A stretch of 64,000 nt of DNA, from contig OZ023270.1 of the NCBI GenBank assembly GCA_964006375.1, forward strand, positions 76,540,391 to 76,604,390. The letters are read 5' to 3'. Made by a program: the position numbers and the translations under genes. This stretch comes from Tillus elongatus. Taxonomy: Eukaryota > Arthropoda > Insecta > Coleoptera > Cleridae. Shown piece by piece: positions 11,517 to 25,366 of the stretch (position 1 is its first letter; every line of letters begins with the position of its first letter). The notes beneath the pieces were generated by a model, which made no database searches, was not told the DNA's origin, and saw only the letters and a list, made by a program, of their open reading frames with translations.

Positions 11517-13002
11517 GACTATACGACCAATCAGAAAGCCATTTTAGGTTATCTTAGTGCCCAAAATATTTCCTGTGTTATATTACAGTTAGATTGGTAA
11601 TATATATGTAATCTCGACTTCATAAGAAGACCTCCAATTTACTATACCAAAGAGGCGTATTGCATGGTAATAAATTACCTTAAAATAGGTATTTTAGGTA
11701 TCTGGACTTAGTAGTCAGTTTCCAGTCCAATTTAGGGCACACTTCGACATAAAAAATTACCAATTGTGGAAATGAAAATCAAAATTATATTTAAGTATAT
11801 TTATATGTAAAATTGAACCAACTTTTTACCAGTTTAGTTACTTGTTAGTTAATGACTTTTTAGTAATTTTAATAGTGTGTGTTGTAGTGATTTGTAGTTA
11901 TCGTAAACAAATTCGTAGATCATTTCTATAAAAATTAACTAGCATAACGCACTTGGTGCGTGCTACCTTTTTTTAAATGGCTCAAATTTTTGCACAAATT
12001 CGCTAACATAGCGCACATAACGCGACTTTAGTAATTTTTCTAATGATACTGTGTCGGCGGTGACTTACTTCTCAATGATTTTCTCAAATAATTTACCCAT
12101 ACTCGTAGTTCTAGAACCTAGATAATACTGTTCTTTCAAATCAAGTATACAGCAATAGCAACATGTGTAATAGTAGCCGGGTCTACGGCCCCTATTTAAT
12201 GATGAACAATCCGTTACTATCGCATCACTCTTGTATACATGTATAAAAAAACCTAGATTACTTTATGAATCCACATCGCAGTCACCTGGTAAAAGGGGTC
12301 AAATTTAAACAAAAGATTAAGAGAGTTCAGGTACAGAAGTTTAAACACGGAAATGGACGCGGAGGGTCAGCGAACAATGAGGTCAAATTTAGGGACACTG
12401 GCCATACAGCCAAGCAGATGTTCGGATGTTTTCATTTTTTCTGCATTGTTTTGTTCCAGGGCCTACTTAAAACACGGTTGTTACTTCCCCATGTTTATCC
12501 CCGGCGCGAGTTGGAATGATTTGTTTCTTTTTCTGCAAGGCAGACTGCGACAGTAGTTTAGAGACATTATGATGTGTCTGATATTAGACGTGTGCCAAAT
12601 AAAATACGGGGTTGAGGTTAGCAAGGTTAGGAAATTATCCTAGTTTTCATTTCAAGAACTAGTTTATGTATAGGTATGTGGTGAGATGCCGCTCGCGTGG
12701 CTTTTAAAATAGGTATATTTATTAGACTTGCAAATTTTGTTTTGTGTGAGATCATCTTATGTTGATGCGGTAGTATTTATGTGATTTTGATATTTTGACG
12801 CGTGTTGGGGCTTCAAATATGAAAAAAAAGTTTAGAATAATACTGCGTCTATACAGGGTGTTGTCTTTTAAACTCAACCATTAAGATTACAACGTTGATG
12901 ATGATGAGTAAATAAACAAACAAATTGACTAACATTATTATTTATCATATCGTATGTATGACTGCAGTTTGCTGAAGTTCTCAGCTTTGTCAAATACAGA
13001 AT
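11517..13002. other. Intergenic, no recognised gene
   Basis: Two overlapping plus-strand frames (12265-12519 and 12353-12556) have no recognisable motif. A mariner-type terminus ATACAGGGTGTTGTC occurs near 12855 without a clear partner. H-like ends (ATAACGCACTTGGTGCGT) occur near 11943. Confidence 0.35.
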
Positions 13003-13248
13003 GAAAGTAAGATTTTAAAATTCAAAATATCTACTTAGTGTTGAATAAATATTTCTACGAATTCAGTTGTTACTCTCTTCTTAAGTAAACAACGGTATAG
13101 TGGCGAAATCCGCTCGGAAAACCGGTAGTTTCGAGCGAATTTCGACACTATATTGTTACTAGTTTAGCCAAGAAGACAGTAACAATTAAATTCTTATAAA
13201 TGTGCATTCAACACGGGGTGGATATTTTGAATTTTTAAATCTTACTTT
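13003..13248. repeat. Foldback of about 246 bp
   Basis: GAAAGTAAGATTTTAAAATT at the left matches, inverted, AATTTTTAAATCTTACTTT at the right. Pairing continues through TTGTTACTCTCTTCTT / AAGAAGACAGTAACAA to a central hairpin CGAAATCCGCTCG...CGAGCGAATTTCG near 13107-13147. The right end overlaps the last codons of the Penelope-like fragment. Confidence 0.7.
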
Positions 13249-13525
13249 TTAGTAGACTTATATTCTTTCAAGTTTTTTGAGACTTTCTCTTTACATGCTT
13301 CCCGAATAAAGTTTTTTGAAGATTCGGGTAATTTTTTAATTCCCGTTTCAATACTGGCAATGACATCTAAAAGTTCGTCTTTTTGTGGCTGCAAACCGAA
13401 TCTTAACCCCTTCTTTACGAGGTCAATCTCATTTTTGTTAAACGACTGCGTAAAAAGATTTTCTACGAGGTCAATTTTCCGAGGAACTGGTTTTTCACAA
13501 AAACTGTGTGTGTTTTGTTTCTTTA
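13245..13525 (-). pseudogene. Penelope-like element, N-terminal coding fragment
   Basis: The minus-strand translation reads FCEKPVPRKIDLVENL, FTQSFNKNEIDLVKKGLRFG, LQPQKDELLDVIASIETGI, KKLPESSKNFIREAC. A lead-in of the form 'NLS...E..LLKKGL.F...P' followed by 'DVI..IE..I..LP' is typical of the N-terminal region of Penelope-like polyproteins. The frame ends in ACTAAAAAGTAAGA. That is either a stop or a splice donor (AAAAAG/GTAAGA-like); introns are known in Penelope-like elements. The 5' side is cut by the duplicated target and SINE at 13526-14519. Assignment is from pattern memory, not a search. Confidence 0.55.
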
Positions 13526-14080
13526 GGTTAGGTTAGGTTAGGTTTGTATGTGAGTGGGCCATATCGGTCCCTCCACCGGGACCTTAAGGTCTATTGTGGC
13601 TCACGCCTAAAGTCTTTATTTCGCCCAACAAATCCAGCCTCCTGCAGAGGTCGATAATCTTTCTGGGCGAAAGTTGATCCAGATCTTCTGGAGCAAGCTT
13701 TACCTTGCCAAAGAGCAGGTATCTAGTCCTGTCCGCTGCCGGACAGTAACACAGCACGTGCTCTGCTGTTTCTTCATTCTCCATACACAGCCGGCACTAG
13801 GTCTCCTGACCGACCCCAATACGGTGCATGTGGTGCCGCAAGCGGCAGTGTCCTGTATACAGGCCGACTAGAGTACTCAGTTGTTGTCTGTTCACCTCTA
13901 GAAGCTTTTTAGCCCTTGACTCAGACAGGCCATTTATGAAGGCCTTAGAGTGGGCTAATCCTGGAAGATTTTGCCAATATTGGATTGTCATTCTTTCTGT
14001 CCAGGTCTTTAAGGTGCGTTTTGCTGTGCAAGATGTTATCCCAAGCACAGGTTCTGGTCCAACAAAGTCACCCTGGGCCC
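13526..14080 (-). mobile_element. 5'-truncated LINE (LINE-F) with long TSD and CCTAA tail
   Basis: Only the C-terminal end of a non-LTR polyprotein remains on the minus strand. 13797-14060 encodes WTERMTIQYWQNLPGLAHSK, FINGLSESRAKKLLEVNRQQ, LVGLYTGHCRLRHHMHRIGV. After an in-frame TAG comes CRLCMENEETAEHVLCYCPA (13720-13790), the Cys/His cluster usual after an RNase H-like region in R1/I/Jockey-type LINEs. The 3' tail is about four CCTAA units (TTAGG on the plus strand) at 13525-13545. Copies of a 102-bp sequence at 13424-13525 and 14081-14182 flank it, differing at two positions noticed; this is an unusually long target-site duplication. Confidence 0.85.
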
Positions 14081-14182
14081 CAATCTCATTTTTGTTAAAC
14101 GACTGCGAAGAAAGATTTTCTACGAGGTCAATTTTCCGAGGAACTGGTTTTTCACAAAAACTGTGTGTGTTTTGTTTCTTTA
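14081..14182. repeat. Right copy of 102-bp target-site duplication
   Basis: It matches 13424-13525 from CAATCTCATTTTTGTTAAAC to TTTTGTTTCTTTA, apart from TA/AG changes in GACTGCG(TA/AG). The duplicated piece spans the junction between Penelope-like coding sequence and the SINE tail. Confidence 0.9.
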
Positions 14183-14519
14183 ACGTCGGCCTATTTCCGC
14201 GACTATGGCCAATGACCGACTCCATGGAGCAGTTTCACCTCACCATCCTGGAAATTTCGTCGAACCCCTGCCTTTTTGTAAGAAGGGTAGGGATCTTTAA
14301 CGTGCCCAACATCGCATGGACACGGGACCGACGGCTTTACGCCCCCTCCGAAGGGCGGAACGTGCAGACATTTAACTTGCTCAAAGACAATTCCAGAACC
14401 TCGGTAGATATTAATGTTACAGTTTGTGCTGAAAAAGTGAAAGGAGAACCCTGGGATCGAACCCAGTACCCTTCGGTTCAGAGGCACACGTTATTACCTC
14501 TGAATCACGAGGCTCTCAT
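14183..14519 (-). mobile_element. tRNA-derived SINE (family S1)
   Basis: The minus-strand copy carries GAGCCTCGTGATTCAGAGGT at the head (A-box-like), a B box GGTTCGATCCC near 14452-14462, the body CACGTTAAAGATCC and the tail GACGTTAAAGAAACAAAA with CACACA. ACAAAAA occurs on both flanks and may be a short target duplication. Its tail abuts Penelope-like coding sequence, so the SINE inserted into that element before the LINE split the junction. Confidence 0.75.
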
Positions 14520-14524
14520 ACAAA

Positions 14525-14646
14525 AATTTAAACGCACCTTGCTTTTGGGTTCTACGAGTCGCAATATTCATTTGAAACATTTTTTGCAAAGTTTCACCAT
14601 CTATACTTCCCTAATAGCGAATTTTCTTAATGAAAATTGGCTAATA

Positions 14647-14724
<78 letters not shown>
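14525..14724. repeat. T-family copy, short arm and (TA)n
   Basis: Short-arm landmarks (TTGGGTTCTACGAGTC, CATTTGAAACATTTTTTGCA) lead to a terminal-hairpin-like AGCGAATTTTCTTAATGAAA near 14617. The TA array then spans 14650-14724. The arrangement of arm and array is reversed compared with other copies. Confidence 0.6.
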
Positions 14725-14727
<3 letters not shown>

Positions 14728-14849
14728 AACGTTTATCTTTCACAATTTGTATTTGAAAATACAGTTCTATTTAAATTAGCAAAATATCACGGTCATCGTT
14801 TTTTGTATTTCTCAATACAGACGATCAACTTTTCCAGCCCTTAGTTGTC

Positions 14850-15480
14850 TAATGATGCGTTAAATAAAGAAAAAAACAATTATCTTCTAATTGAGTTAGT
14901 TTTAATTACAGCTAAGTCATTCTCACTTAATAAGAACTGAATTTCGCTGATGTAGAAAAACTGGCTGGATGAACGTGAACTGGTCGCAGGAGAAAATAAA
15001 AACTACACTGCGATATAAAAGCAGAGAAGCAGGCAGAACGAGAGATAGAGATAGAAGGGCATAAGCATCAGGCGATACCTAAAGTAGCCTGTTTTTCTTT
15101 GCCAATTAAGTTTGCCAGTTTGTTATTTTTAGATCATTTTTAATTACCCGGTGCTTTTAAAGAGAATCGCCGTTTTTAACTGTTTTTACAGCGGGCCGCT
15201 CTTTAGATCGATCTGCTTTCATGCAGCCACCCTCCTCCTGTAATAGTAGGTTCTGATGCCTCTGCTTCTGCCTCGTGTCCTTTTCAAGATGTTAATTGTT
15301 GATCTTTGTGTTCTCATTTTATAACGTAAATCTTATTTTATTTTTTATTCCCATTAAATTAAATCAACTACATTTAAGCTGAACAATACAGTTGCTTTTT
15401 ACCAGTCTGGTACAAAACTCCGAGGTCACTTAAAACATATTATTTTATTATTAGTATTATTATCTCATGAATTTTATTCC
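14850..15480. other. Non-repeat stretch with a TATA-like promoter motif
   Basis: GATATAAAAGCAGAGAAGC occurs near 15012, about 80 bp after a purine-rich start, with AATAAAA-type signals further on (15320-15350). The layout resembles a solo LTR, but I could not find matching TG...CA ends with a target duplication. No coding frame was seen. Confidence 0.25.
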
Positions 15481-15484
15481 TTTT

Positions 15485-15583
15485 AAAAAAGATTTACTAA
15501 TGAGGAGATCCCGACTTTTGAAAATATTTCTTCCAATGAGCGCGAACTAGACCCCCTAGAACCCACATCCAGAGTCAGTTTAA

Positions 15584-15662
<79 letters not shown>

Positions 15663-16235
15663 CATAAGTATGACACCGGTAACTCAAACAATAATGGGCC
15701 GATTTTAATCAAATTTTCTGAGTACCTTCCTTTTGCAAGTGGCTTGTATGATTTCGTTAGCCAGGAAAATCGGCCCAGGTTTTCCCGGAACATTTTGTGT
15801 TTCCTTTCGGAAAAAATTATATATCCTGAAATAAGAAAGTAAGTACCCACTTTTGGTACGCATGTTTGTATTATAAAGGGTAAACCATGTACAAAAATAT
15901 ATGTCTGTAGGTGCAAAGACAAAAAAGGTATGAGCAAATAAATTAAAAAAGAGGTTTTCCTCAAAACGTCAAAGTCGTGATTTGAAACGTCAAAACTGGT
16001 AACATTTAGGCAAAGTACCTGAAACAATTACGGATTATGTAAACAAAATGCCGCAAGAAGGGTGTTTTGCACACCCTTAAGTTTCAGCTGCAACCGTCAT
16101 TATCCTTCATTTTACTAAAATACTTCTAGAAATTTCATTTCAAAGATACCCTTTTTCTAATGCTTTGGCGGTAGTTTCAGTTAAGTTTATGGTTGAACGG
16201 TCTATAATTTTTAGCTAATTTTCGTAGAAAAAGAG
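15485..16235. repeat. T-family copy, minus orientation
   Basis: Reverse-complement short arm (ACTAATGAGGAGATCCCGAC, CCCCTAGAACCCACATCC), TA array at 15587-15658, then the long arm in reverse (AATGGGCCGATTTTAATCAA ... GAACGGTCTATAATTTTTAG). It is one of the most complete copies. Confidence 0.85.
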
Positions 16236-16514
16236 TGCAAACTAGGCCAACTGGAATTCATATCTGGGTTTAGTTTCAGTTTTATCTGTTTACATATATA
16301 CAGGTGACGCATTTCTACTGTAAAGCTCAATATAATTATTATTATACAAGATACGAGAAATCGCATACGTTAATTATAGGGTGTCTTGAGCTGCACCTTA
16401 AAAATATTTTGACAATCACAGATGGCCCCATAAATAATTTTTTTACCAAGCACCCTTGTATTATTGTACTTTCGCATTTTTTAACGAAATATGATGCATG
16501 TTTGTAAAAGAAAT

Positions 16515-16767
16515 CGAGAAGCAGTAGGTGCGTTTTGGTAGCGGATTTTTGTTAAATGCTTCAAATTTCAATAACTCAAGTCGCTATTAACCTAAGGTTT
16601 GTTGGCTACGGGACCAGTACATGTATTTTAATAAAATATGGTACATTGTTTCTACTATATAAGTTATACCGATAACTGACGCCTGCGTGCATTAGAGGCA
16701 TGTTTGCTATTAGAAACATTTTTATGAAAATCCACTTCCATAACGCATTTGCTTCGTCCAGACTTTT
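16515..16767. mobile_element. MITE H copy, worn ends
   Basis: Left end GTAGGTGCGTTTTGGTAGCG; right end CACTTCCATAACGCATTTGC followed by TTCGTCCAGAC. The ends are inverted repeats as in the other H copies. The interior has the family motif ACGGGACCAGTACATG instead of the usual middle and is slightly short. Confidence 0.65.
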
Positions 16768-16774
16768 TCATTCA

Positions 16775-17009
16775 CTCGTGGAACATTCTGTTCCTGGTGG
16801 AACAAGAAATTTGTACCACCTTCATTTTTATCTAACTGGGGATTGATCAAGGATATGACTTTCCTAACGATGTACATCGCCCTAACAATCGCTGCTTTCT
16901 GAATAGTTCTTGTATGAGCGGTAGTTCCTGGAAGACCGATGGTAAGTTTCTGCCAGTCTGGTGTTAAAAGCCCATTTGTAGATATGACCACCAATGTCAC
17001 CCTGTGAAT
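16775..17009 (-). pseudogene. LINE C-terminal fragment
   Basis: The minus-strand translation IHRVTLVVISTNGLLTPDW, LTIGLPGTTAHTRTIQKAA, IVRAMYIVRKVISLINPQ resembles the 'VvISatG.iP..L...L..L.....lQKAvil...iVRK.L' block. That block follows the reverse transcriptase in some LINEs, including R2/R4-like ones. The frame is bounded on one side by the GTCY-rich repeat and on the other by an H terminus, so only about 75 codons remain. The assignment is from memory of this motif. Confidence 0.45.
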
Positions 17010-17300
17010 GTCAAAAAATTTCAATTTTCTCCAAATCATCCCTCATTCATCCCCTACCCCCTGAAGTGATTTTACCCAAAAACAACCCGAACCGTTCGTT
17101 TGTCAGCTAGTAAGTGCGTACCAAATTTGAAGACGATATCTTATTTCGTTCTAAAGTTATCATGGCTACAAACAGACAGACATACAGACCGACAGACACA
17201 AAAATTCTCGTTCTCAAACCATGTTTTGACACTTTCTACGACGTTTACGAAAAAAAATGTTTTGAAATTTTTGTCGCCGATGCTATACTTTCACATGTAT
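17010..17300. repeat. GTCY-rich repeat segment
   Basis: It contains CCCTACCCCCTGAAGTGATT, ACCAAATTTGAAGACGATAT and ACAGACAGACATACAGACCG. The reverse complement, with (GTCY)n microsatellite, recurs at 35.2, 35.85, 36.45 and 52.5 kb. It lies beside T copies and seems to be a companion module. Confidence 0.7.
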
Positions 17301-17329
17301 TAACGATGTGGAAGTACTTGCTGCGTCCG

Positions 17330-18125
<796 letters not shown>

Positions 18126-18176
18126 TGCATTTTTGCATATTTTTTTTAAATATGATGCGTTTGTAAGAAGAAAAAC

Positions 18177-18468
18177 TGGACGCATTAAGTGCGTTTTGGT
18201 AGCGAATTTTCATTAAATCCTTCAAATTTCAAAAACTTAATTTGCTATTAACGTAAGCTATGTTGGTTAGGAAACCAACATTTAAGCTTATTTTTTGGAA
18301 TTTTTTTTTATATTTTTAAACCATAAGTAATTTTGATAAAATATAGTACATTGTTTCTACTACATAGGCTATACCGATAATCAGATTGATGCCTGCTCGC
18401 ATTTGCTATTAAAAACATTTTTATGTAAATTCACTTCCATAACACACTTGCTGCATCTAGACTTTTGA
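18177..18468. mobile_element. MITE H copy
   Basis: Left terminus CTGGACGCATTAAGTGCG; right terminus CACACTTGCTGCATCTAGAC, inverted and mildly diverged. About 292 bp long. Confidence 0.7.
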
Positions 18469-18589
18469 AAAATGTTTATATATTTTCAAACAATAAAGTT
18501 ATTTCGATGAAATATGGTACATTGTTTTTAATATATAGGCAACCAAGTTTGATGCCTGCTTTCATCAAAGAAAGACATTTGCTATTAAA

Positions 18590-18775
18590 AACATTTTAAA
18601 GAAAATTCGCAACCATAACGCACTTGCTGCGTCCAGACTATTTTAGTGAATTTTTATTTTAAAAAAATTCACTAATAGAGAGGTATCGATGGTGAGACTT
18701 TGCAAAAATTTTTTCAAATGAGCGTGAATAAGGACCCCTAGAACCCATATCCGGGGTCAGTTTGAATTTTTATAT

Positions 18776-18873
<98 letters not shown>

Positions 18874-19340
18874 GTATCCGTCTGATAACTCAAAAAAATA
18901 ATTAACTGATTTCGATGAAATTTGGCAAATGCATTTTTTTATTAATGGCTTGGATGAGTTCGTAAGCCAGGTAAATCGGACAGAGTTTTCCGGGAAAATT
19001 TTAAGTTTTCTTTAAAAAAAATTGTTTCTCCGAAAATTACAAAGCTGTTTTAATGAAATTTAACGGATATATTTTTTTAGGAGAGGCCTTACTACATACT
19101 AAAATTCAACTTGCTAAGTTTATAGAATATTGAGTTATTCAAATTTTGAATTTTCTTTCGAAAAAAAATTTTTTTTCCGAAAATTACAAAGTTATTTTAA
19201 TGAAATTAGGTGGATATCTTGCCTTAGGAAAGGCCTTACTACGCACCAAATTTCAACTTTCTAAATTTATAGAAAATTGAGTTATTGCAATTTGAAGCAT
19301 TTAATAAAAATTCACTACCATAACGCACTTGCTGCGTCTC
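18590..19340. repeat. T-family copy, minus orientation, diverged long arm
   Basis: A further H end (ACGCACTTGCTGCGTCCAG) occurs near 18618. The hairpin and short arm lie at about 18640-18778, the TA array at 18779-18867, then a subfamily long arm (TTTGGCAAATGCATTTTTTT, AGTTTTCCGGGAAAATTTTA) with a partial internal duplication of the block TACAAAGYTRTTTTAATGAA. It ends in an H terminus near 19318-19335. Confidence 0.75.
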
Positions 19341-19837
19341 GTTAGTTTTTCATCATACTTTAGTGGCGTATGGCGCAGTGTGTAAATTAATAAAAAGCTG
19401 CATGTCATATGTAGATACACATACATGTATGACGAGTAACCTGAAGCTCATGGAAACAGTTTTCCACCCTCTGTTCTAACCGTAAGCAGAGGAGTACACA
19501 CATACACCATCATACCTAGTATGCAGCAACATACAAATGCATTTTTCTCCCCGTTGCATTTTGTTTACACCCTCGATGATTTTTATTCCCCCTATACGCC
19601 CCCAACTGCACTCAGTAGTCTGGTCTGGTCTATAGGGACACTGTCAGAGTGGCTAGATTAGACCAACGCCATTTTTAATTTCAATATTATAGTGACTTGT
19701 TTCATGGTAGAACGAGTATGATGCTAATAGGTGTATTAGTGGGTTGGGAACACTAGTCGTAAAAATGCAGATTCTATTAATTATGTATTGATGGTTTGGG
19801 TTTCATACCTATTTTAGCTCATATCAGAAAAAAATTT
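19341..19837. other. Non-repeat spacer
   Basis: Higher in GC than its surroundings, with no coding frame and no repeat shared in the window. It may be host intergenic or intronic sequence. Confidence 0.3.
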
Positions 19838-20154
19838 GGGACGCAGCATGTGCGTTATGGTAGTGAATTTTCATAAAAATGTTTTTAATAGCAAATATAT
19901 GTTTTTTTTTTCAGAAAGCAGGCATCAATTTTAATTACCGGTATTACATATATAGTAAAAACAATGTGCCATGTTTCATCAAAATAACTTTATTGTTTGA
20001 AAACGTACAAAAATTTCCGAAAGTAAACTTAAAGTGTAACCGAAAAAATCCGTTTCGTGGTCAACCTTATAGGTTAGTAGCAAATTGAGCTTTTCAAATA
20101 TGAAGCATTTAATCAAAATTCGCTACCATAACGCATTTGCTGCGTCCAGAATTT
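19838..20154. mobile_element. MITE H copy
   Basis: Starts GGGACGCAGCATGTGCGTTA, ends ATAACGCATTTGCTGCGTCC plus AGA. 317 bp. The interior holds GCAGGCATCAATTTTAATTA and AGTAAAAACAATGTGCCATG, as in other H copies. Confidence 0.8.
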
Positions 20155-20199
20155 CTTTACTTCCAAACATGCATTATATTTCGATGGAAAATGCAAAAA

Positions 20200-20651
20200 C
20201 AGGCGTTTTCGACTGAGAAAAAATTATTTCACCAACGACTTATAGGCCAGCCTGTGATTGTAGAAATATTTTCTTTCCATAGCCCGTATTAGATTCAAGT
20301 TCTTTGCCTAAATGTTGCGAATTTTGACGTTTCAAATTGTCACTTTGACGTTTTGAGGAAAACCCCAATGTATTTTTCTTTAAATGCCCATAACTTTTTG
20401 TCTTTTGACCTACAGCAATAAATTTTGGTAGGTAGTTTACCTATAGCGACATAAAACGATGTACCACATTTGGTTGTCCTTACTTTGGTATTTCCGAAGA
20501 TATGAATTTTTTTCTAAAGAAAACACAAAATTTTCCAGGAAAACCTCGACAGATTTTCCTGGATAACGAATTTATCCAAGCCACTGACAAAAGGAAGGTA
20601 TTCACCAAATTTTGTCAAAATCGGCCTATTATCTTTTGAGTTATCGGTGTG

Positions 20652-20737
<86 letters not shown>

Positions 20738-20870
20738 ATATAAAAATCGAAACTGACCCCGGATATGTGTTCTAGGGGACCTAATTAGCGCTCATTTGAA
20801 GAAATTTTTTCAAAATTCAAAAGTCAGGATCTCCTCATTAGTGAATTTTTTTTAAAGAAAATTCACTAAA
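20200..20870. repeat. T-family copy, plus orientation
   Basis: Long arm from about 20200 (CTTTGCCTAAATGTTG, TTTGACGTTTTGAGGAAAAC, TTTTCCTGGATAACGAATTT), TA array at 20660-20734, short arm at 20735-20870 ending in the hairpin AGTGAATTTTTTTTAAAGAA. The early part of the long arm is deleted. Confidence 0.85.
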
Positions 20871-20895
20871 AATTCGGGCATCGCAGCATGTGCGT

Positions 20896-22384
<1,489 letters not shown>

Positions 22385-22394
22385 AAGCTGCCTT

Positions 22395-22516
22395 TTAGTG
22401 AATTTTTGTTAAAAAAAATCACTAATAGGCAGGTATCAATGGTAAGACTTTGCAAAAATGTTTTTAAATGAGCGCGAACTAGGACCCCTAGGGTTAGTTT
22501 CAATTTTTATATGTTT

Positions 22517-22604
<88 letters not shown>
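22395..22604. repeat. T-family copy, left part
   Basis: Reverse short arm with hairpin (AGTGAATTTTTGTTAAAAAA) and TA array 22521-22604. The array is interrupted by the palindromic element that follows and resumes at 22977. Confidence 0.8.
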
Positions 22605-22607
<3 letters not shown>

Positions 22608-22610
22608 ATT

Positions 22611-22973
22611 AAGGGCAATTACGACCAAAAAACGAGGGCTATATCTTAAAGAAATCTGTCACTCTGTACTAAAACTCCATATATTTCGCCAGGAGTTCCT
22701 TCAGGAGCACTAAAAATGAATAAAATCAGCACAAACATCTAGATTATGCATTAAAAAACACTTACAGCACTGTAACTAATTATAAAAGCAAGGCCTAAAC
22801 TTAGTTACAGTGCTGTAAGTGTTTTTTAATGCATAATCTAGATGTTTGTGCTGATTTTATTCATTTTTAGTGCTCCTGAAGATGCCAGGAACTCCTGGAG
22901 AAATATATCGAGTTTTAGTACAGAGTGACTTTCTTTAAGATATAGCCCTCGTTTTTTGGTCGTAATTGCCCTT
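22611..22973. mobile_element. Foldback MITE inserted in a TA array
   Basis: Arms 22611-22779 and 22801-22973 are inverted copies (AAGGGCAATTACGACCAAAA ... at the left, its complement at the right), with a 21-bp loop. The only sizeable difference is a short indel near the GCCAGGAGTTCC motif. TA arrays touch both ends, consistent with a TA-targeting DNA transposon derivative. There is no coding capacity. Confidence 0.9.
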
Positions 22974-22976
22974 GAC

Positions 22977-23435
<459 letters not shown>

Positions 23436-24123
23436 AACTTTTTTACATTTTTTTAGCCACCCTTTTTGAAACGCTGTCTAACATTCTTGGGCGTTGTTCT
23501 CAAAAAATGTTTCATATTGTTTATGCAGTGAGGGTATTTATAGGCATGTAGGAGGGGAAGACAAACCACCACGACCCCCGTCCCCCTCCCCCGCCTAAAA
23601 CACCACGGAGTATAATTTGAGAAATAGGTAATGATACAGAACTGCAGGGGAAGTATTGTACCAGGAAAGGGGCATGTAACATAGCAAGTAAAAAAATAGA
23701 GAAATTGTAAAAAAAATAATTTTCAAGTCACCGCACCAGGCCAGCGAAGAAGTGTAAATGTAAATAACTCAGCAAAGACAAGGAAGCAAAAGGTAAAAAT
23801 AGTGTCAGCGTGCATGTAGGATGGCAAACTTTATCTATCAGCAGTCGATTTATCTAAATCTGTCCGTGGGGTGAACTGCAGATAGACCTTTTATCTTAGT
23901 AATTAATGTCGTTCTGAAAATCTTAGTTATAATATTTACATACAACCTATCAAAACTGGACACTTGGACAAGCAGAAGTTTGAAACTTATTTGTTATGAT
24001 GTCATGTATAATTATCAATAAATATTAATTATTGTCATAAATATTATCATTGTGTAGTCTAACCTAAAAATATACATTATATATTATACGAGATTCATTT
24101 AACCAATATTTACTTACCATGTT

Positions 24124-24290
24124 TATATCAAAAATTAGCAAAATACCACGATATTCTACGGTACCAAACCACCTAATTAAGAATATAAACGAACATTTTC
24201 CTTCAAATAAACCGCCGACATTTGCTGATTGGCGACTGACATTGACAGATTGTCACTAGTAGAAAGGCAAATCACTGCGGCACAGAGCTG
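24124..24290 (-). other. Possible first exon of a host gene (weak)
   Basis: On the minus strand ATATAAACATG is followed directly by GTAAGTAAAT, a consensus splice donor. The start codon would thus close the first exon, a layout common in ribosomal-protein and other housekeeping genes. Upstream are a pyrimidine stretch GCCTTTCTAC and GTCAATGTCAGTCGCCAATC in a repeat-poor stretch. No downstream exon is recognisable to the left, where repeats dominate. It could easily be chance. Confidence 0.2.
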
Positions 24291-25366
24291 CTAGATGGTA
24301 TAAATATAATTTAATATCTTATTTTAAAGTGTCATGGGTAAATGCGCGTATGGTGTAAACACCGCAGCCAAGATACCGACGTCACACATAAAGTATAATC
24401 AGAAACTGATAATTCAAAATGTATGAATATTAACCGCAGTTATTAGATGGATTTAATTTTTCAACGAACATTCATTTATCATTTATAATTATGAATGTGT
24501 TATGCCTGATATACATTCTAAGATTCAAATGTTATTTTATTTCATCTGACAACCTGGCTCATTTATGTTTAATTGTCAGTCACTGTTATGATGTTGATTT
24601 TATGTTTTACACTATTTTTTTTTCGAATAACTTCTTTTCTTGTAAGCCATTTAATTTAAAATTTGGTTAACAGCTATACTGTGACGTCTTCTATACATGT
24701 GCAAATTTTCATTCGAATCAATTAAAAAAAGTTCGGGACGCAGCAAGTGCGTTGTAGTAGTGAATTTTCATAGGAATTGTACACGATTATTATACGGCAT
24801 ATTAGTAGAGTTAATACTTTAAATTTACACATACCTTGAAGATCTATTTTAGAGGTCCTAGTACGCGTACATTTGAAAAATTCTTCCGAAAGTGTTACCA
24901 TCGATATCTCCCTTAAAAAAAAAAAAAAAATTGTGTTCCTTTTGAGAAAAATGCCCAAAACTCAGTTTTCTATGAATCTAAAGAATTAAATTTTGCTATA
25001 TCTGTAGATAGTGTAAGTCGCTTTAAAAACACGTATTAAAAACTTCATTAAAGTCATACAGAAGATTTCCCGAAAAAACTTAATTCATATTTAGAAAAGT
25101 AAAGTATCTTCCAAATGATAAACTTAGCAGTTATTTTTCCTTATTAATCGCCAATATGATTTCGTTTTAGTCAACCTAATCAAACCGGTTTTTTCAATAT
25201 CAACAATAACAAGTTGTCTGCTGAAAATTATAATTTCAGACTCAAAGGTGACAAACTTATTCAGGCGTTTTAAAACAAAAATGAGATCTTGTTTCAAGCG
25301 TGTGAAATCTATGCACTATTGTTTCTCCAAATGTCAAAATAAAACATACATTCATCGAGCTGGATT

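Noticed and set aside
12265..12556. Small protein gene (overlapping 84- and 67-codon frames)
   Set aside because: No domain, no codon or splice evidence, and the two frames compete.
13525..13545. Telomere array
   Set aside because: Only about four units, at the 3' end of a LINE between ordinary repeats.
14946..15448. Solo LTR
   Set aside because: TATA-like and AATAAA-like signals exist, but no TG...CA ends with target duplication, primer-binding site or partner LTR.
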